A stretch of 64,000 nucleotides of DNA, from contig NZ_CP146232.1 in assembly GCF_037040815.1 (NCBI RefSeq), forward strand, positions 1,978,501-2,042,500, in the 5' to 3' direction. A model generated the notes under the pieces. The model was given only the letters and a program-made list of their open reading frames with translations, did no database searches and had not been told where the DNA came from. Both the position numbers and the translations under genes were made by a program. Shown piece after piece: positions 43,545 to 52,116 of this stretch (positions are counted from its first letter, which is position 1; each line of letters starts with the position of its first letter). The stretch is from Pararoseomonas sp. SCSIO 73927. Lineage in GTDB: Bacteria > Pseudomonadota > Alphaproteobacteria > Acetobacterales > Acetobacteraceae.

Positions 43545-44695
43545 CCGAGGAGCAGGAGGCGGTCCGTGAGGCTGTCTCCCGCATCTGCGCCCGCTTCGGG
43601 GACGACTACTGGCTGGAGCGCGACCACACGGGCGAGTTCCCCGTGGAACTGCACCAGGCGCTGGCCTCCGACGGCTGGCTGGGCATCTGCATGCCGGAGG
43701 AGTTCGGCGGCGCGGGTCTCGGCATCACCGAGGCCGCGATCATGATGCAGGCCATCTCGCAATCCGGCGCGGGGATGAGCGGGGCGTCCGCCGTGCACAT
43801 GAACATCTTCGGGCTGCAGCCCGTGGTGGTCTTCGGCACGGACGACCAGCGCCGCCGCATGCTGCCGCCGCTGATCGCAGGGAAGGAGCGCGCCTGCTTC
43901 GCGGTGACGGAGCCGAACACGGGGCTGGACACCACGCGCCTTCGCACGCGGGCGGAGCGCCAGGGCAGCAAGTACGTGGTGAACGGGCAGAAGGTCTGGA
44001 TCTCCACCGCCGGCGTCGCGGAGAAGATCCTGATCCTGGCGCGCACCACGCCGCTAGAGGATGTGCGGAAGCCGACCCAGGGGCTTTCCCTGTTCTACAC
44101 CGACCTCGACCGCTCCCGGATCGAAGTGCGCCCGATCGACAAGATGGGCCGGAAGGCCGTGGATTCGAACCAGGTCTTCTTCGACAACCTGGAAGTGCCG
44201 GAAGAGGACCGCATCGGCGAGGAGGGGCGCGGCTTCGAGTACATCCTGCACGGGCTGAACCCCGAGCGCATCCTGATCGCCGCCGAGGCGCTGGGCCTGG
44301 GCTTCGTCGCGATCGAGCGCGCGGCGCAGTACGCCAGGGACCGCGTGGTGTTCGGGCGGCCCATCGGCCAGAACCAGGCAATCCAGCACCCGCTGGCGGA
44401 GTGCTGGATGCGGCTGGATTCCGCGCGCCTCAGCGTGATGCAGGCGGCCTGGCGCTACGACAAGGGAATGTCCTGCGGCGCCGAGGCCAACATGGCAAAG
44501 TATCTTGCGGCGGAAGCGGGCTTCGCGGCCTGCCAGCAGGCGGTGATGACGCATGGCGGCTTCGGCTATGCGAAGGAGTACCACGTGGAGCGCTACATGC
44601 GGGAGGTGATGATCCCCCGCATCGCGCCCGTCAGCCCGCAGCTCATCCTCTGCTTCATCGCGGAGAAGGTGCTGGGGCTGCCGAAGTCGTACTGA
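43529..44695 (+). CDS. Acyl-CoA dehydrogenase
   Basis: A 388-residue FAD-dependent dehydrogenase of the medium fold. FAD/substrate motifs are CFAVTEPNTGLDTTRLRTRAE and YVVNGQKVWISTAG; the C-terminal HGGFGYAKEYHVERYMREVMIPRIAPVS is typical. It would form a 2,3-enoyl-CoA from the acyl-CoA made by the upstream CoA-transferase. Last gene of the operon, with its stop one base from the convergent Bug gene's stop codon. Confidence 0.94.
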   Translation: MDFALTEEQEAVREAVSRICARFGDDYWLERDHTGEFPVELHQALASDGWLGICMPEEFGGAGLGITEAAIMMQAISQSGAGMSGASAVHMNIFGLQPVVVFGTDDQRRRMLPPLIAGKERACFAVTEPNTGLDTTRLRTRAERQGSKYVVNGQKVWISTAGVAEKILILARTTPLEDVRKPTQGLSLFYTDLDRSRIEVRPIDKMGRKAVDSNQVFFDNLEVPEEDRIGEEGRGFEYILHGLNPERILIAAEALGLGFVAIERAAQYARDRVVFGRPIGQNQAIQHPLAECWMRLDSARLSVMQAAWRYDKGMSCGAEANMAKYLAAEAGFAACQQAVMTHGGFGYAKEYHVERYMREVMIPRIAPVSPQLILCFIAEKVLGLPKSY

Positions 44696-44696
44696 C

Positions 44697-45671
44697 CTAG
44701 TCCGCCCGGATGTTCGCCCGCTTGATCACCGGCTCCAGCGTGCGCTTCTCTTCCTCGATCAGGGCCGCGAAGGCGCGCGGGCCCTGGCCGCCGAGGAGGG
44801 TGCCCTGCTCCGCCAGCCGGCCGCCGATGGCCGGGTCCTTCAGGGCGGTGGCCACGGCCTCCGCCACGGCGTTGACGATGGCGTCCGGCGTGCCCGCGGG
44901 GGCGGCCATGCCGAAGGCGGTGCCGAAGCGGAAGTTCACGCCCGCCTCGGCCGTGGTGGGAACCTCCGGCAGCTGGGGCAGGCGGCTCTCCGTCGCCACG
45001 GCCAGGGCGCGCACGCCGTTGCCGCGGATCTGCGACAGGATGTTCGGCACGTTGTCGATGACGAGGTCGATGTTGCCGGAGACGAGGTCCGTCACGGCGG
45101 GCGCGGCGCCGCGGTAGGGAACGTGCTGGATGTCCGTGCCGGTCGCGCCCCTGAACAGCTCCAGCGCGAGGTGAAGGCTGCTGCCGGAGCCCGCGGAGCC
45201 GGCGGTGAGCTGCCCGGGCCTCTCCTTCGCCGCCGCCACCAGCTCGCCCAGGCTGCGCCAGGGGCGGTTGTTCGCCACGCAGATCACCTTCGGCGTGGTG
45301 GCCAGCAGGGTGATCGGCGCGAAGGCGGCGTTGGTGTCGTAGGGCATGGAGGAGTAGATGAACTGGTTGACCGCCAGCGGCCCCATGGAGGCGGCGAGCA
45401 GGGTGTAGCCGTCCGGCGCCGCCTTCGCGACGAGGTCCGCGCCGATGTTGCCGCCCGCGCCGGCCCGGTTGTCCACCACGAAGGGCTGGCCCATCCGCGC
45501 GGCGAGGGATTGCGAGACGGAGCGCGCGAGGAGGTCCACCAGCCCGCCCGGCGGGAAAGGGACGACGATGCGGACGGGCTTGGTCGGGTAGGAACCCTGC
45601 GCGCGGAGCGAGGGCGCCGCGAGCAGGGCCGGCACGGCGGCGAGCGCCGCCCGGCGGGTGATGGTGGCCAT
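44697..45671 (-). CDS. Tripartite tricarboxylate transporter receptor, Bug/TctC family
   Basis: A 324-residue periplasmic receptor; signal peptide RRAALAAVPALLAAPSLRAQ; motifs KPVRIVVPFPPGGLVDLLAR, FVVDNRAGAGGNIGADLVA and IQHVPYRGAAPAVTDLVSG. It lies 28 bp downstream of the aldehyde dehydrogenase gene and is probably the last gene of the marR/mdlC-like operon, pointing to an aromatic acid such as benzoylformate or mandelate as ligand (inference). Confidence 0.92.
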   Translation of the reverse strand: MATITRRAALAAVPALLAAPSLRAQGSYPTKPVRIVVPFPPGGLVDLLARSVSQSLAARMGQPFVVDNRAGAGGNIGADLVAKAAPDGYTLLAASMGPLAVNQFIYSSMPYDTNAAFAPITLLATTPKVICVANNRPWRSLGELVAAAKERPGQLTAGSAGSGSSLHLALELFRGATGTDIQHVPYRGAAPAVTDLVSGNIDLVIDNVPNILSQIRGNGVRALAVATESRLPQLPEVPTTAEAGVNFRFGTAFGMAAPAGTPDAIVNAVAEAVATALKDPAIGGRLAEQGTLLGGQGPRAFAALIEEEKRTLEPVIKRANIRAD

Positions 45672-45699
45672 TTCTTGTTGTTCCCTCCTGGTCCGGTGC

Positions 45700-47196
45700 T
45701 CAGTGCGCGCCCGGTGTCGCGGGCGGCGGCGCCTTGGCGGCGGGCGGGAAGGGGTACTGGCCGGGCTGGGTCTCCACGGTGATCCAGCGCAGCTCCGTGA
45801 ACTCCGCGATGCCGGCGCGCCCGCCGAAGCGGCCGTAGCCGCTGGCCTTGGTGCCGCCGAAGGGCATCTGCGCCTCGTCGTGCACGGTGGGGCCGTTCAC
45901 GTGGCAGATTCCGCTCTCGATCCGCTGCGCGATGGCGATGCCGCGCGCCACGTCCTTGGTGAAGACGGCGGCCGAGAGCCCGTACTCGCTGTCGTTCGCC
46001 ACCCGCACCGCCTCCTCGGCGTCCGCCACGCGGATCATGGCGACGACGGGGCCGAAGGATTCCTCGGCGTACAACGCCATCTCGGGCGTCACGCGGTCCA
46101 CGATGGCCGCCGGCATGATCGTGCCCTGGCGCGCGCCGCCGCCGTGCAGGGTTGCGCCCTTGCCGGTGGCGTCGGCGATGAGACCCTCCACCTTCACGGC
46201 CGAGGCCTCGTCCACCACGGAGCCGAGGAAGACGTTGCCGGTGCGCGGATCGCCCACGGGCAGGGTCCCGACGAAATCGGCCAGGCGGCGCACGAACTCG
46301 TCCGCCACGCTCTCCACCACCACCAGCCGCTCGGTGGACATGCAGATCTGGCCCTGGTTCATGAAGGCACCGAAGGCGGCGGCCTTCACCGCCTCGTCCA
46401 GGTCCGCATCCTCCAGCACGATCATCGGGGCCTTGCCGCCGAGCTCCAGCAGAACGGGCTTCAGGTGCTTCGCCGCGTGCATGGCGACGATGCGGCCGAC
46501 CTTGGTGGAGCCGGTGAAATTGATCCGGCGTACGGCCTTGTGGGCGATCATCGCCTCCACCACCGCCGGCGCGTCGGTGGCGGAGTGGGTGACGACGTTC
46601 ACCACGCCCGGCGGCACCCCGCCATCGCGCAGCGCCTGGGCGATGAGGCTGTGGGTTCCCGGGCAGGTCTCGCTGGCCTTCAGCACCACGGTGTTGCCGC
46701 AGGCGAGCGGCAGGGCGAGGGCGCGGACACCGAGGATGACGGGCGCGTTCCAGGGCGCCATGCCCAGCACAACGCCCACCGGCGCGCGGATCGCCATGGC
46801 GAGGCAGCCCGGCTTGTCGGAGGGAATGACCTCGCCCGTGGTCTGGGTGGTCATCGCCGCCGCTTCCCGCAGCATGCCGGCGGCGAGGTGGACGTTGAAG
46901 CCGGCCCAGCCGGCGGTGGCGCCGATCTCCTCCGCCATCAGGCGTATGAACTCCGGCGCCTTCGCGGCCAGGGCATCGGCGGCCTTCAGCAGGATGGCGC
47001 GGCGGGCATTCGGCCCGAGCTTGGACCAGGCGGGGAAGGCGGCGGCGGCCGCGTCGCAGGCGGCCCCCGCATCCGCCACCGTCGCGGCGGCGGCGCGGGT
47101 GGCCACCTCGCCCGTCACGGGGTTGCGGCGCTCGAAGACCGCCTCTCCCGTCGCGGGGCGGTCGGTCTCACCGATGATCAGCGGCACGTCCAGCAT
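45700..47196 (-). CDS. NAD(P)-dependent aromatic aldehyde dehydrogenase (benzaldehyde/vanillin type)
   Basis: A 498-residue aldehyde dehydrogenase. The catalytic Cys is in FMNQGQICMSTERL and the general base Glu in LLELGGKAPMIVLED; the cofactor site has FTGSTKVG. The sequence is nearest in feel to vanillin, salicylaldehyde and benzaldehyde dehydrogenases. Next to a benzoylformate decarboxylase homologue it would oxidise the benzaldehyde released to benzoate. ATG 47196 has GGAGAG upstream; the open frame continues upstream but that part belongs to the decarboxylase region. Confidence 0.92.
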   Translation of the reverse strand: MLDVPLIIGETDRPATGEAVFERRNPVTGEVATRAAAATVADAGAACDAAAAAFPAWSKLGPNARRAILLKAADALAAKAPEFIRLMAEEIGATAGWAGFNVHLAAGMLREAAAMTTQTTGEVIPSDKPGCLAMAIRAPVGVVLGMAPWNAPVILGVRALALPLACGNTVVLKASETCPGTHSLIAQALRDGGVPPGVVNVVTHSATDAPAVVEAMIAHKAVRRINFTGSTKVGRIVAMHAAKHLKPVLLELGGKAPMIVLEDADLDEAVKAAAFGAFMNQGQICMSTERLVVVESVADEFVRRLADFVGTLPVGDPRTGNVFLGSVVDEASAVKVEGLIADATGKGATLHGGGARQGTIMPAAIVDRVTPEMALYAEESFGPVVAMIRVADAEEAVRVANDSEYGLSAAVFTKDVARGIAIAQRIESGICHVNGPTVHDEAQMPFGGTKASGYGRFGGRAGIAEFTELRWITVETQPGQYPFPPAAKAPPPATPGAH

Positions 47197-47212
47197 GGCG
47201 TTCTCTCCTCCT

Positions 47213-48823
47213 TCAGTGCTTGTCGTAGAGGTTGGCGATGGCGCCATCGACGGCGACCTCCACCAGCATCGGCCCATCGGCCGAGAAGGCCTCGGCCAGC
47301 GCGGCATCCAGCTCCTCCGGCGTGCTCACGGCGCGCCCCGGGCAGCCCATGCCGCGGGCGGTGGCGACGAAGTCCAGCCCCGGCAGGTCGATCCCCGGCG
47401 CGTCCCGCACCTGCAGCACGCGGGAGAAGGAGCGCATGGCGCCGTAGCCCGCGTTGTTCATCACGATCACCGCCATCGGCAGCCGCTCCTGCACCGCCGT
47501 CCACAGCGCCTGGGGCGAGTACATGAAGGAGCCGTCGCCGATGAGGCAGGCCACGCGCCGGCGCCCCCCGAGCGCGACGCCCACGGCGCCGGGCAGGCTG
47601 TAGCCCAGCCCGCCGCTGGCCATGGTGTAGAACCCGCCCCAATCGCGGACCGGCAGGTGCCCGTTCATCGCCGGCCGGTGGGAGGGCGCCTCCTCCACCA
47701 GCACCGTGCCGGGCGGCATGGCCTGCCCCAGGCGGTGCAGCACGTAGGCGGCGTTGAGCGGGCTGGAGGCGGCGGGCGGCGCCGGGCGCTGCCGCGGCGC
47801 GGGCCAGGGGCGCCCCTCCTCCGGCAACAGGGCGGCCAGGGCCGGCAGGCCCAGCCGCAGGCTGCCCAGCACCGAGGTGCCGGCCGGCGCGGAGGCGGCG
47901 GTCTCCAGATCCGTCGTCATGTGCAGGATGGGGATGCCGGAGCGGAACAGCGCGCACTCGCCCGTCACGTGGAAGGTGAAGACGGGCGCGCCGATCACCA
48001 GCACCAGATCGTGCCCGATCAGCGTGTCGCTCACCTGCTGCGGCGCCGCGTGCAGGTGCCCGGCGTGCAGCGCGTGGTCCTCGGGGAAGGAGAGGCGGGA
48101 GGAGAAGGGGCTCGTCCAGACCGGCGCGCCCATGCGCTCTGCCAGCGCCACCAGGGCGGGGCCCGCGCCTTCTGCGTCCACCTCCGGCCCCACCACCAGC
48201 ACGGGGCGGCGCGCGGCGGCGATCAGGCGCGCCGCCTCCGCCAGCGCGGCGGGATCGGGCGCCGTGTCGGGGAACCAGGCACGGGGCAGCACCGGCGTGC
48301 AGGGGGCGGACCAGTCATCGGAGGGGATGGAGACGAAGGTCGGGCCATAAGGGCGCGTGGTGGCGATGCGGTGCGCCTGGGCGATGGCCGCCGGCACGTC
48401 CTCCGCCCGCGCGGGCTCGATGGAGAACTTGACGTAGGGCTTGGGAAACTGCGGTGCCTCGGTGGCGCCGAGGAAGGGGAAGTTCGGCAGCAGCGCGCGC
48501 GCCTGCTGCCCCGCCGTGATCACCATCGGCGCCGCGTTCTTCTGCGCCGTGAACAGGTTGCCCAGCGCGTGCCCCACCCCCGCCGCGGAGTGCAGGTTCA
48601 CGAAGGCGCAGCGCCCGGTGGCGCGGGCGTAGCCGTCCGCCATCCCCACCACGCTGGCCTCCTGCAGCCCCAGCACGTAGCGGATGTCGGCGGGCCAGCG
48701 ATCGAGAAAGGGCAGCTCCGTGGAGCCAGGATTCCCGAACACAGTGTCGACGCCTAAGCCCCGCAGCAGGGCGAAGGTCGCCTCGCGCACCGTCATGCGC
48801 GCCGTGGTGTTGCCGTCCATCAT
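47213..48823 (-). CDS. mdlC: Benzoylformate decarboxylase-like ThDP enzyme
   Basis: A 536-residue thiamine diphosphate enzyme. FGNPGSTELPFLDRWPADIRYV and the catalytic positions match Pseudomonas benzoylformate decarboxylase with an offset of eight: Ser34 (Ser26), Glu55 (Glu47), His78 in NLHSAAG (His70), and a His in GAPVFTFH (His281). The ThDP motif is IGDGSFMYSPQALWTAVQERLPMAVIVMNN. The reaction is benzoylformate to benzaldehyde and CO2, consistent with the downstream aldehyde dehydrogenase. It starts inside the marR stop (ATGA). No mandelate dehydrogenase or racemase is in the window, so the true substrate could be another 2-oxo acid. Confidence 0.87.
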   Translation of the reverse strand: MMDGNTTARMTVREATFALLRGLGVDTVFGNPGSTELPFLDRWPADIRYVLGLQEASVVGMADGYARATGRCAFVNLHSAAGVGHALGNLFTAQKNAAPMVITAGQQARALLPNFPFLGATEAPQFPKPYVKFSIEPARAEDVPAAIAQAHRIATTRPYGPTFVSIPSDDWSAPCTPVLPRAWFPDTAPDPAALAEAARLIAAARRPVLVVGPEVDAEGAGPALVALAERMGAPVWTSPFSSRLSFPEDHALHAGHLHAAPQQVSDTLIGHDLVLVIGAPVFTFHVTGECALFRSGIPILHMTTDLETAASAPAGTSVLGSLRLGLPALAALLPEEGRPWPAPRQRPAPPAASSPLNAAYVLHRLGQAMPPGTVLVEEAPSHRPAMNGHLPVRDWGGFYTMASGGLGYSLPGAVGVALGGRRRVACLIGDGSFMYSPQALWTAVQERLPMAVIVMNNAGYGAMRSFSRVLQVRDAPGIDLPGLDFVATARGMGCPGRAVSTPEELDAALAEAFSADGPMLVEVAVDGAIANLYDKH

Positions 48824-49356
48824 TCGTCTTCCGGTTCCAGCCCCTGGTTGAGGCGTCGCAGCGCGTCGAGCAGGGCGCCGCGCATCTCCGTCCCCACCAG
48901 CGCGTCCAGTTGCGCGTCGTGCGCGGCCGCATGCGTGGCGAGGATGGAGAGCGCCTCCTCTCCCGCAGGCGTCAGGGTCAGGGCGTAGCTGCGCCGGTCC
49001 GTCGTGGAGCGGCCGCGGCGGATCAGCCCCGCCCGCTCCATCTCCGCCAGGCGCGGGGTTAGGGTGGACTTGTCCCGCCCCACGGCACTGCCGAGCGCGG
49101 TCTGGGACAGGCCGGGATTCTCGTGGATCACTGCCAGGGTGGCGAAGAAGCCGGGCTTGAGGCCGGATGCCCCGGTACGGCGCGCGAAGGCCGCGAACGA
49201 CGCCTCCTGCGCGAGGCGAAGATGAAAGCCCAACGCCTCCCCCAAGGGGCCGAGGCGCAGCGCGGGCGCGCCGCCCGGCAGCACGCGCAGGCGCGGCGCA
49301 TCCCCGGCGGCCGGACGCGGGGCACGGCTCTGCGCGGACCGCGATGGTTGGGCCAC
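48820..49356 (-). CDS. MarR-family transcriptional regulator
   Basis: A 178-residue regulator with a winged helix at about residues 80-140: GLSQTALGSAVGRDKSTLTPRLAEMERAGLIRRGRSTTDRRSYALTLT. It is the first gene of an operon with the decarboxylase and aldehyde dehydrogenase and likely controls it in response to an aromatic acid. Start GTG 49356 follows GGAGGAG. The first 30 residues are Pro/Ala/Arg-rich. Confidence 0.9.
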   Translation of the reverse strand: MAQPSRSAQSRAPRPAAGDAPRLRVLPGGAPALRLGPLGEALGFHLRLAQEASFAAFARRTGASGLKPGFFATLAVIHENPGLSQTALGSAVGRDKSTLTPRLAEMERAGLIRRGRSTTDRRSYALTLTPAGEEALSILATHAAAHDAQLDALVGTEMRGALLDALRRLNQGLEPEDE

Positions 49357-49456
49357 GGAATCGCTCCTCCAGTCACCGGCGCATCCTGAATTGCGCGCCG
49401 TTCATGTCGGGATCGTAGGGGGGCAAACTATCTTCGTGCAAGCGGGATCGTGCCGG

Positions 49457-49707
49457 GTTGCCCCAAGGGGCTCCGCCCCTTGGACCCCCGCCAAGGGCCT
49501 GAGGCCCCTGGACCCCCTTCTAGCTGCCGCAGCGCCGTCCTGAGACGGGGTCTCTGCGTGAGGGGCTTCTTCCTGCCTCCGCAGTCGCCTCGGGTCGTCG
49601 ACCCGAGGCGCACCGTCAGCGGAGTAAATCCAAAGCCTAGAAAAAGATGATGGTGAGGGGTCCGGGGAGAGGAAGAATTCCTTCTTCCTCTCCCTGGCCA
49701 CGGACCG
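49457..49707 (+). repeat. Dispersed hairpin element, copy H
   Basis: H1 is a compensated variant with arms CCAAGGGGC (49463-49471) and GCCCCTTGG (49475-49483) around TCC. H3 has the consensus stem with a GTC loop. H4 is consensus. It lies between the 5' end of marR and the 3' end of mutM, ending 5 bp from the mutM stop codon. Confidence 0.93.
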
Positions 49708-49712
49708 AAGCG

Positions 49713-50621
49713 TTATCGCTGCGTGCGCGGGCAGAAGAAGGTGCTGCGCCCGGCCTGGACGATGCGCTGCACGCCTTCGCAGGCGGGCGGGCCGGGGCAG
49801 CGGGGGCAGGGCTGGCCCAGGCGGTCGTACACCTCGAAGCGGTCCTGGAAGCGTCCCAGCTCGCCGTCGCTGCGGACGTAGTCGCGCAGAGAGGAGCCGC
49901 CAGCCTCGATGGCGTCGGTCAGCACGGCCTTGATCGCGGGCACCAGCCGTTCGGCGCGGGCGCCAGGGACGGTGCCGGCGAGGCGGCGGGGGGAGATGCC
50001 GGCGCGGAACAGGGCTTCCGCCACGTAGATGTTGCCCAGCCCCGCAACCACGCCCTGGTCCAGCAGCGCGGCCTTGACCGGGGTGGCCTTGCCCTTCAGC
50101 GCGGCGGAGAGGGCGGCGGGGGTGAAGGCATCCTCCAACGGCTCCGGGCCCATGCCGGCGAGGAGCTTGTGAGAATCCTCCGCTTCGGTCGGCATCAGGT
50201 CCACGCAGCCGAAGCGGCGGGGGTCCTGGAACCCCACGCGCCAGCCATCCCCGGTCTCCAGCAGCAGGTGCTCGTGGGCCAGCCCGTCCCCCCCATTCTT
50301 GTTCAGGGCCCCGCGCGCGTCGGAGAAGGCGCCCTGGGGGGCGATGCGGGGCACGGGATCGGCGCCGGGCGGGCGGGCGACCATGCGGCCGGACATGCCG
50401 AGGTGGATCAGCACGGATTCCCCCTCGGACAGGCGCATCAGCATGTACTTGCCGCGGCGGCGGAACCCCTCCACCCGCCGGCCGGAGAGGCGCTCGGCCA
50501 GCCCCTCCGGGAAGGGCCAGCGCAGGCCGGCGCGGCGGGTCTCGGCGCGGGCGATGGTGCGGCCGGTGAGCACGGTGGAGAGGCCGCGCATCACGGTCTC
50601 CACCTCGGGCAGTTCGGGCAT
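49713..50621 (-). CDS. mutM: Formamidopyrimidine-DNA glycosylase
   Basis: A 302-residue base-excision enzyme removing 8-oxoguanine and formamidopyrimidines. Pro2/Glu3 of PELPEVETV form the catalytic N-terminus, which fixes ATG 50621 as the start. The helix-two-turn-helix is [20 protein letters not shown]. An insert ([16 protein letters not shown], about 118-133) is longer than in E. coli. The C-terminal zinc finger reads [15 protein letters not shown] then FFCPRTQR: the usual fourth Cys (FFCPxCQ) is Thr, with an extra Cys earlier. It is divergent from ubiE. Confidence 0.95.
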   Translation of the reverse strand: MPELPEVETVMRGLSTVLTGRTIARAETRRAGLRWPFPEGLAERLSGRRVEGFRRRGKYMLMRLSEGESVLIHLGMSGRMVARPPGADPVPRIAPQGAFSDARGALNKNGGDGLAHEHLLLETGDGWRVGFQDPRRFGCVDLMPTEAEDSHKLLAGMGPEPLEDAFTPAALSAALKGKATPVKAALLDQGVVAGLGNIYVAEALFRAGISPRRLAGTVPGARAERLVPAIKAVLTDAIEAGGSSLRDYVRSDGELGRFQDRFEVYDRLGQPCPRCPGPPACEGVQRIVQAGRSTFFCPRTQR

Positions 50622-50706
50622 GGCCGGGATATGGGGGCGGCGGGGCCGTTTCGTCCACGGCGGGCGCACCCGTGACGCCCGGGGTGGCGGCGCCTATCTT
50701 CCCGGG

Positions 50707-51444
50707 ATGAACGAGACCATCGATTTCGGCTTCACCCCCGTCCCCCGGGACCGCAAGGCCGGGCTGGTGCGCGAGGTCTTCGACAGCGTGGCGCCGAAAT
50801 ACGACGTGATGAACGACCTCATGTCGCTCGGCATCCACCGGGTGTGGAAGCGCATCTTCGTCAACGCCATCGGGGCGGGGCCGCGGGACACCTTGCTGGA
50901 CCTGGCGGCCGGCACCGGGGATGTCGGCTTCCTGGCGAGGGAGCGCGGGGCGGGGCGGGTGATCCTGGCCGACATCAACCACGCCATGCTGAACGTGGGG
51001 CAGGGGCGGGCGCTGGGGCGCGGGCTGGCCTCGGGCCTCGACTTCGTGTGCTGCGACGCGGAGCGCCTGCCTCTGCCGGACCGGTCCGTGGAGCGGATCT
51101 CCATGGCCTTCGGGCTGCGCAACTGCACGGACAAGGCGGCGGTGCTGCGGGAGATGCGGCGCGTGCTGCGCCCGGGCGGGCGGGCGCTGGTGCTGGAATT
51201 CTCCCGCCTGCAGGTGGCGGCGCTGGACCCGCTCTACGATGCCTGGAGCTTCCGGGCGCTGCCGGCGATTGGGGCGCGGGTGGCGAACGATTCGGAATCC
51301 TACCGCTACCTGGCCGAGAGCATCCGCATGATGCCGGACCAGGAGGAGCTGGCGGGCATGTTCCGCGGGGCGGGGATGGAGAACGTGTCCTACCGCAACC
51401 TCTCCGGCGGGATCGTGGCGATCCACTCCGGCTGGCGCCTCTAG
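50707..51444 (+). CDS. ubiE: Ubiquinone/menaquinone C-methyltransferase UbiE
   Basis: A 245-residue SAM methyltransferase for the C-methylation of 2-polyprenyl-6-methoxy-benzoquinol in ubiquinone synthesis. VFDSVAPKYDVMNDLMSLGIHRVWKR and LDLAAGTGDVGFLAR are diagnostic, as are AFGLRNCTDKAAVLREMRRVLRPGG and YRYLAESIRMMPDQEELAGMF. It provides quinol for the cyo oxidase. It is followed after 9 bp by an unknown gene at the place where alphaproteobacteria usually carry ubiB. Confidence 0.96.
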   Translation: MNETIDFGFTPVPRDRKAGLVREVFDSVAPKYDVMNDLMSLGIHRVWKRIFVNAIGAGPRDTLLDLAAGTGDVGFLARERGAGRVILADINHAMLNVGQGRALGRGLASGLDFVCCDAERLPLPDRSVERISMAFGLRNCTDKAAVLREMRRVLRPGGRALVLEFSRLQVAALDPLYDAWSFRALPAIGARVANDSESYRYLAESIRMMPDQEELAGMFRGAGMENVSYRNLSGGIVAIHSGWRL

Positions 51445-51453
51445 GAGGGGATC

Positions 51454-52116
51454 ATGGCGGCCGCGAATGAGCGCTGGTGGGCGAACAGCTTTCTCCGTAT
51501 GGAGGCGGAAGGCTACCAGTACGACCGCGGCCGGGGCGACTGGGCGAAGATCGAGGACCCCAACCCGGACCCGCTGAAGCGCAACCCGCGCGGGCTCTTC
51601 GCGCGCAACGGTGGGCTGATGGTCAAGCGCCGGTTGGTGCTGGCGCAGGACAACGTCATGTACCGCTTCGCAGCCCTCGCCTACGCCCGCCGCGGCGTCT
51701 GGACCAAGGCCGAGCGCCTCGCGCCCCTGCTCAACTCGCCCTGGTGGATGGAGGAGGACCGGATGTTCCTCCTCCTCTCCCGCGCCCGGCAGGCGGGCGT
51801 CGGCCTCGTCGAGATGGCGCGCCGCCAGCTCGCCCTGCCGCAGGAGTGGACGGATGCCGACGTGATCGTGCGCGTGCGCATCCGCCCCGGCATCCTCCTG
51901 GCCGCGCATGCCGGGCCCGGCCTGACGGCGGAGGGCGGGGGAGAGCGCCGGGTCATCGCGCCCGAGGCCCCGCACCTGCTGATCGACCAGCTCTACGTCC
52001 CCGGCCTCGGCCGACACCCCGCGCTGGGCAGCGCGGGGGCGGGGAATGCCGCCGCGTGGTTCGACGCCGGCACGGCCGTTGCCTTCGACCCAAACATCCG
52101 GGGCCTGAATCCATGA
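51454..52116 (+). CDS. Conserved-looking protein of unknown function between ubiE and coaBC
   Basis: A 220-residue protein I do not recognise. It has no signal peptide or membrane helix. The N-terminus is ERWWANSFLRMEAEGYQYDRGRGDW, then FARNGGLMVKRRLVLAQDNVMYRFAALAYARRGVWTKAERL, and a C-terminal Gly/Ala-rich half. It has a strong AGGAGGGG ribosome site, GC-rich third codon positions and an ATGA overlap with coaBC, all signs of a real translated gene. It shows no kinase-like UbiB features. Confidence 0.8.
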   Translation: MAAANERWWANSFLRMEAEGYQYDRGRGDWAKIEDPNPDPLKRNPRGLFARNGGLMVKRRLVLAQDNVMYRFAALAYARRGVWTKAERLAPLLNSPWWMEEDRMFLLLSRARQAGVGLVEMARRQLALPQEWTDADVIVRVRIRPGILLAAHAGPGLTAEGGGERRVIAPEAPHLLIDQLYVPGLGRHPALGSAGAGNAAAWFDAGTAVAFDPNIRGLNP

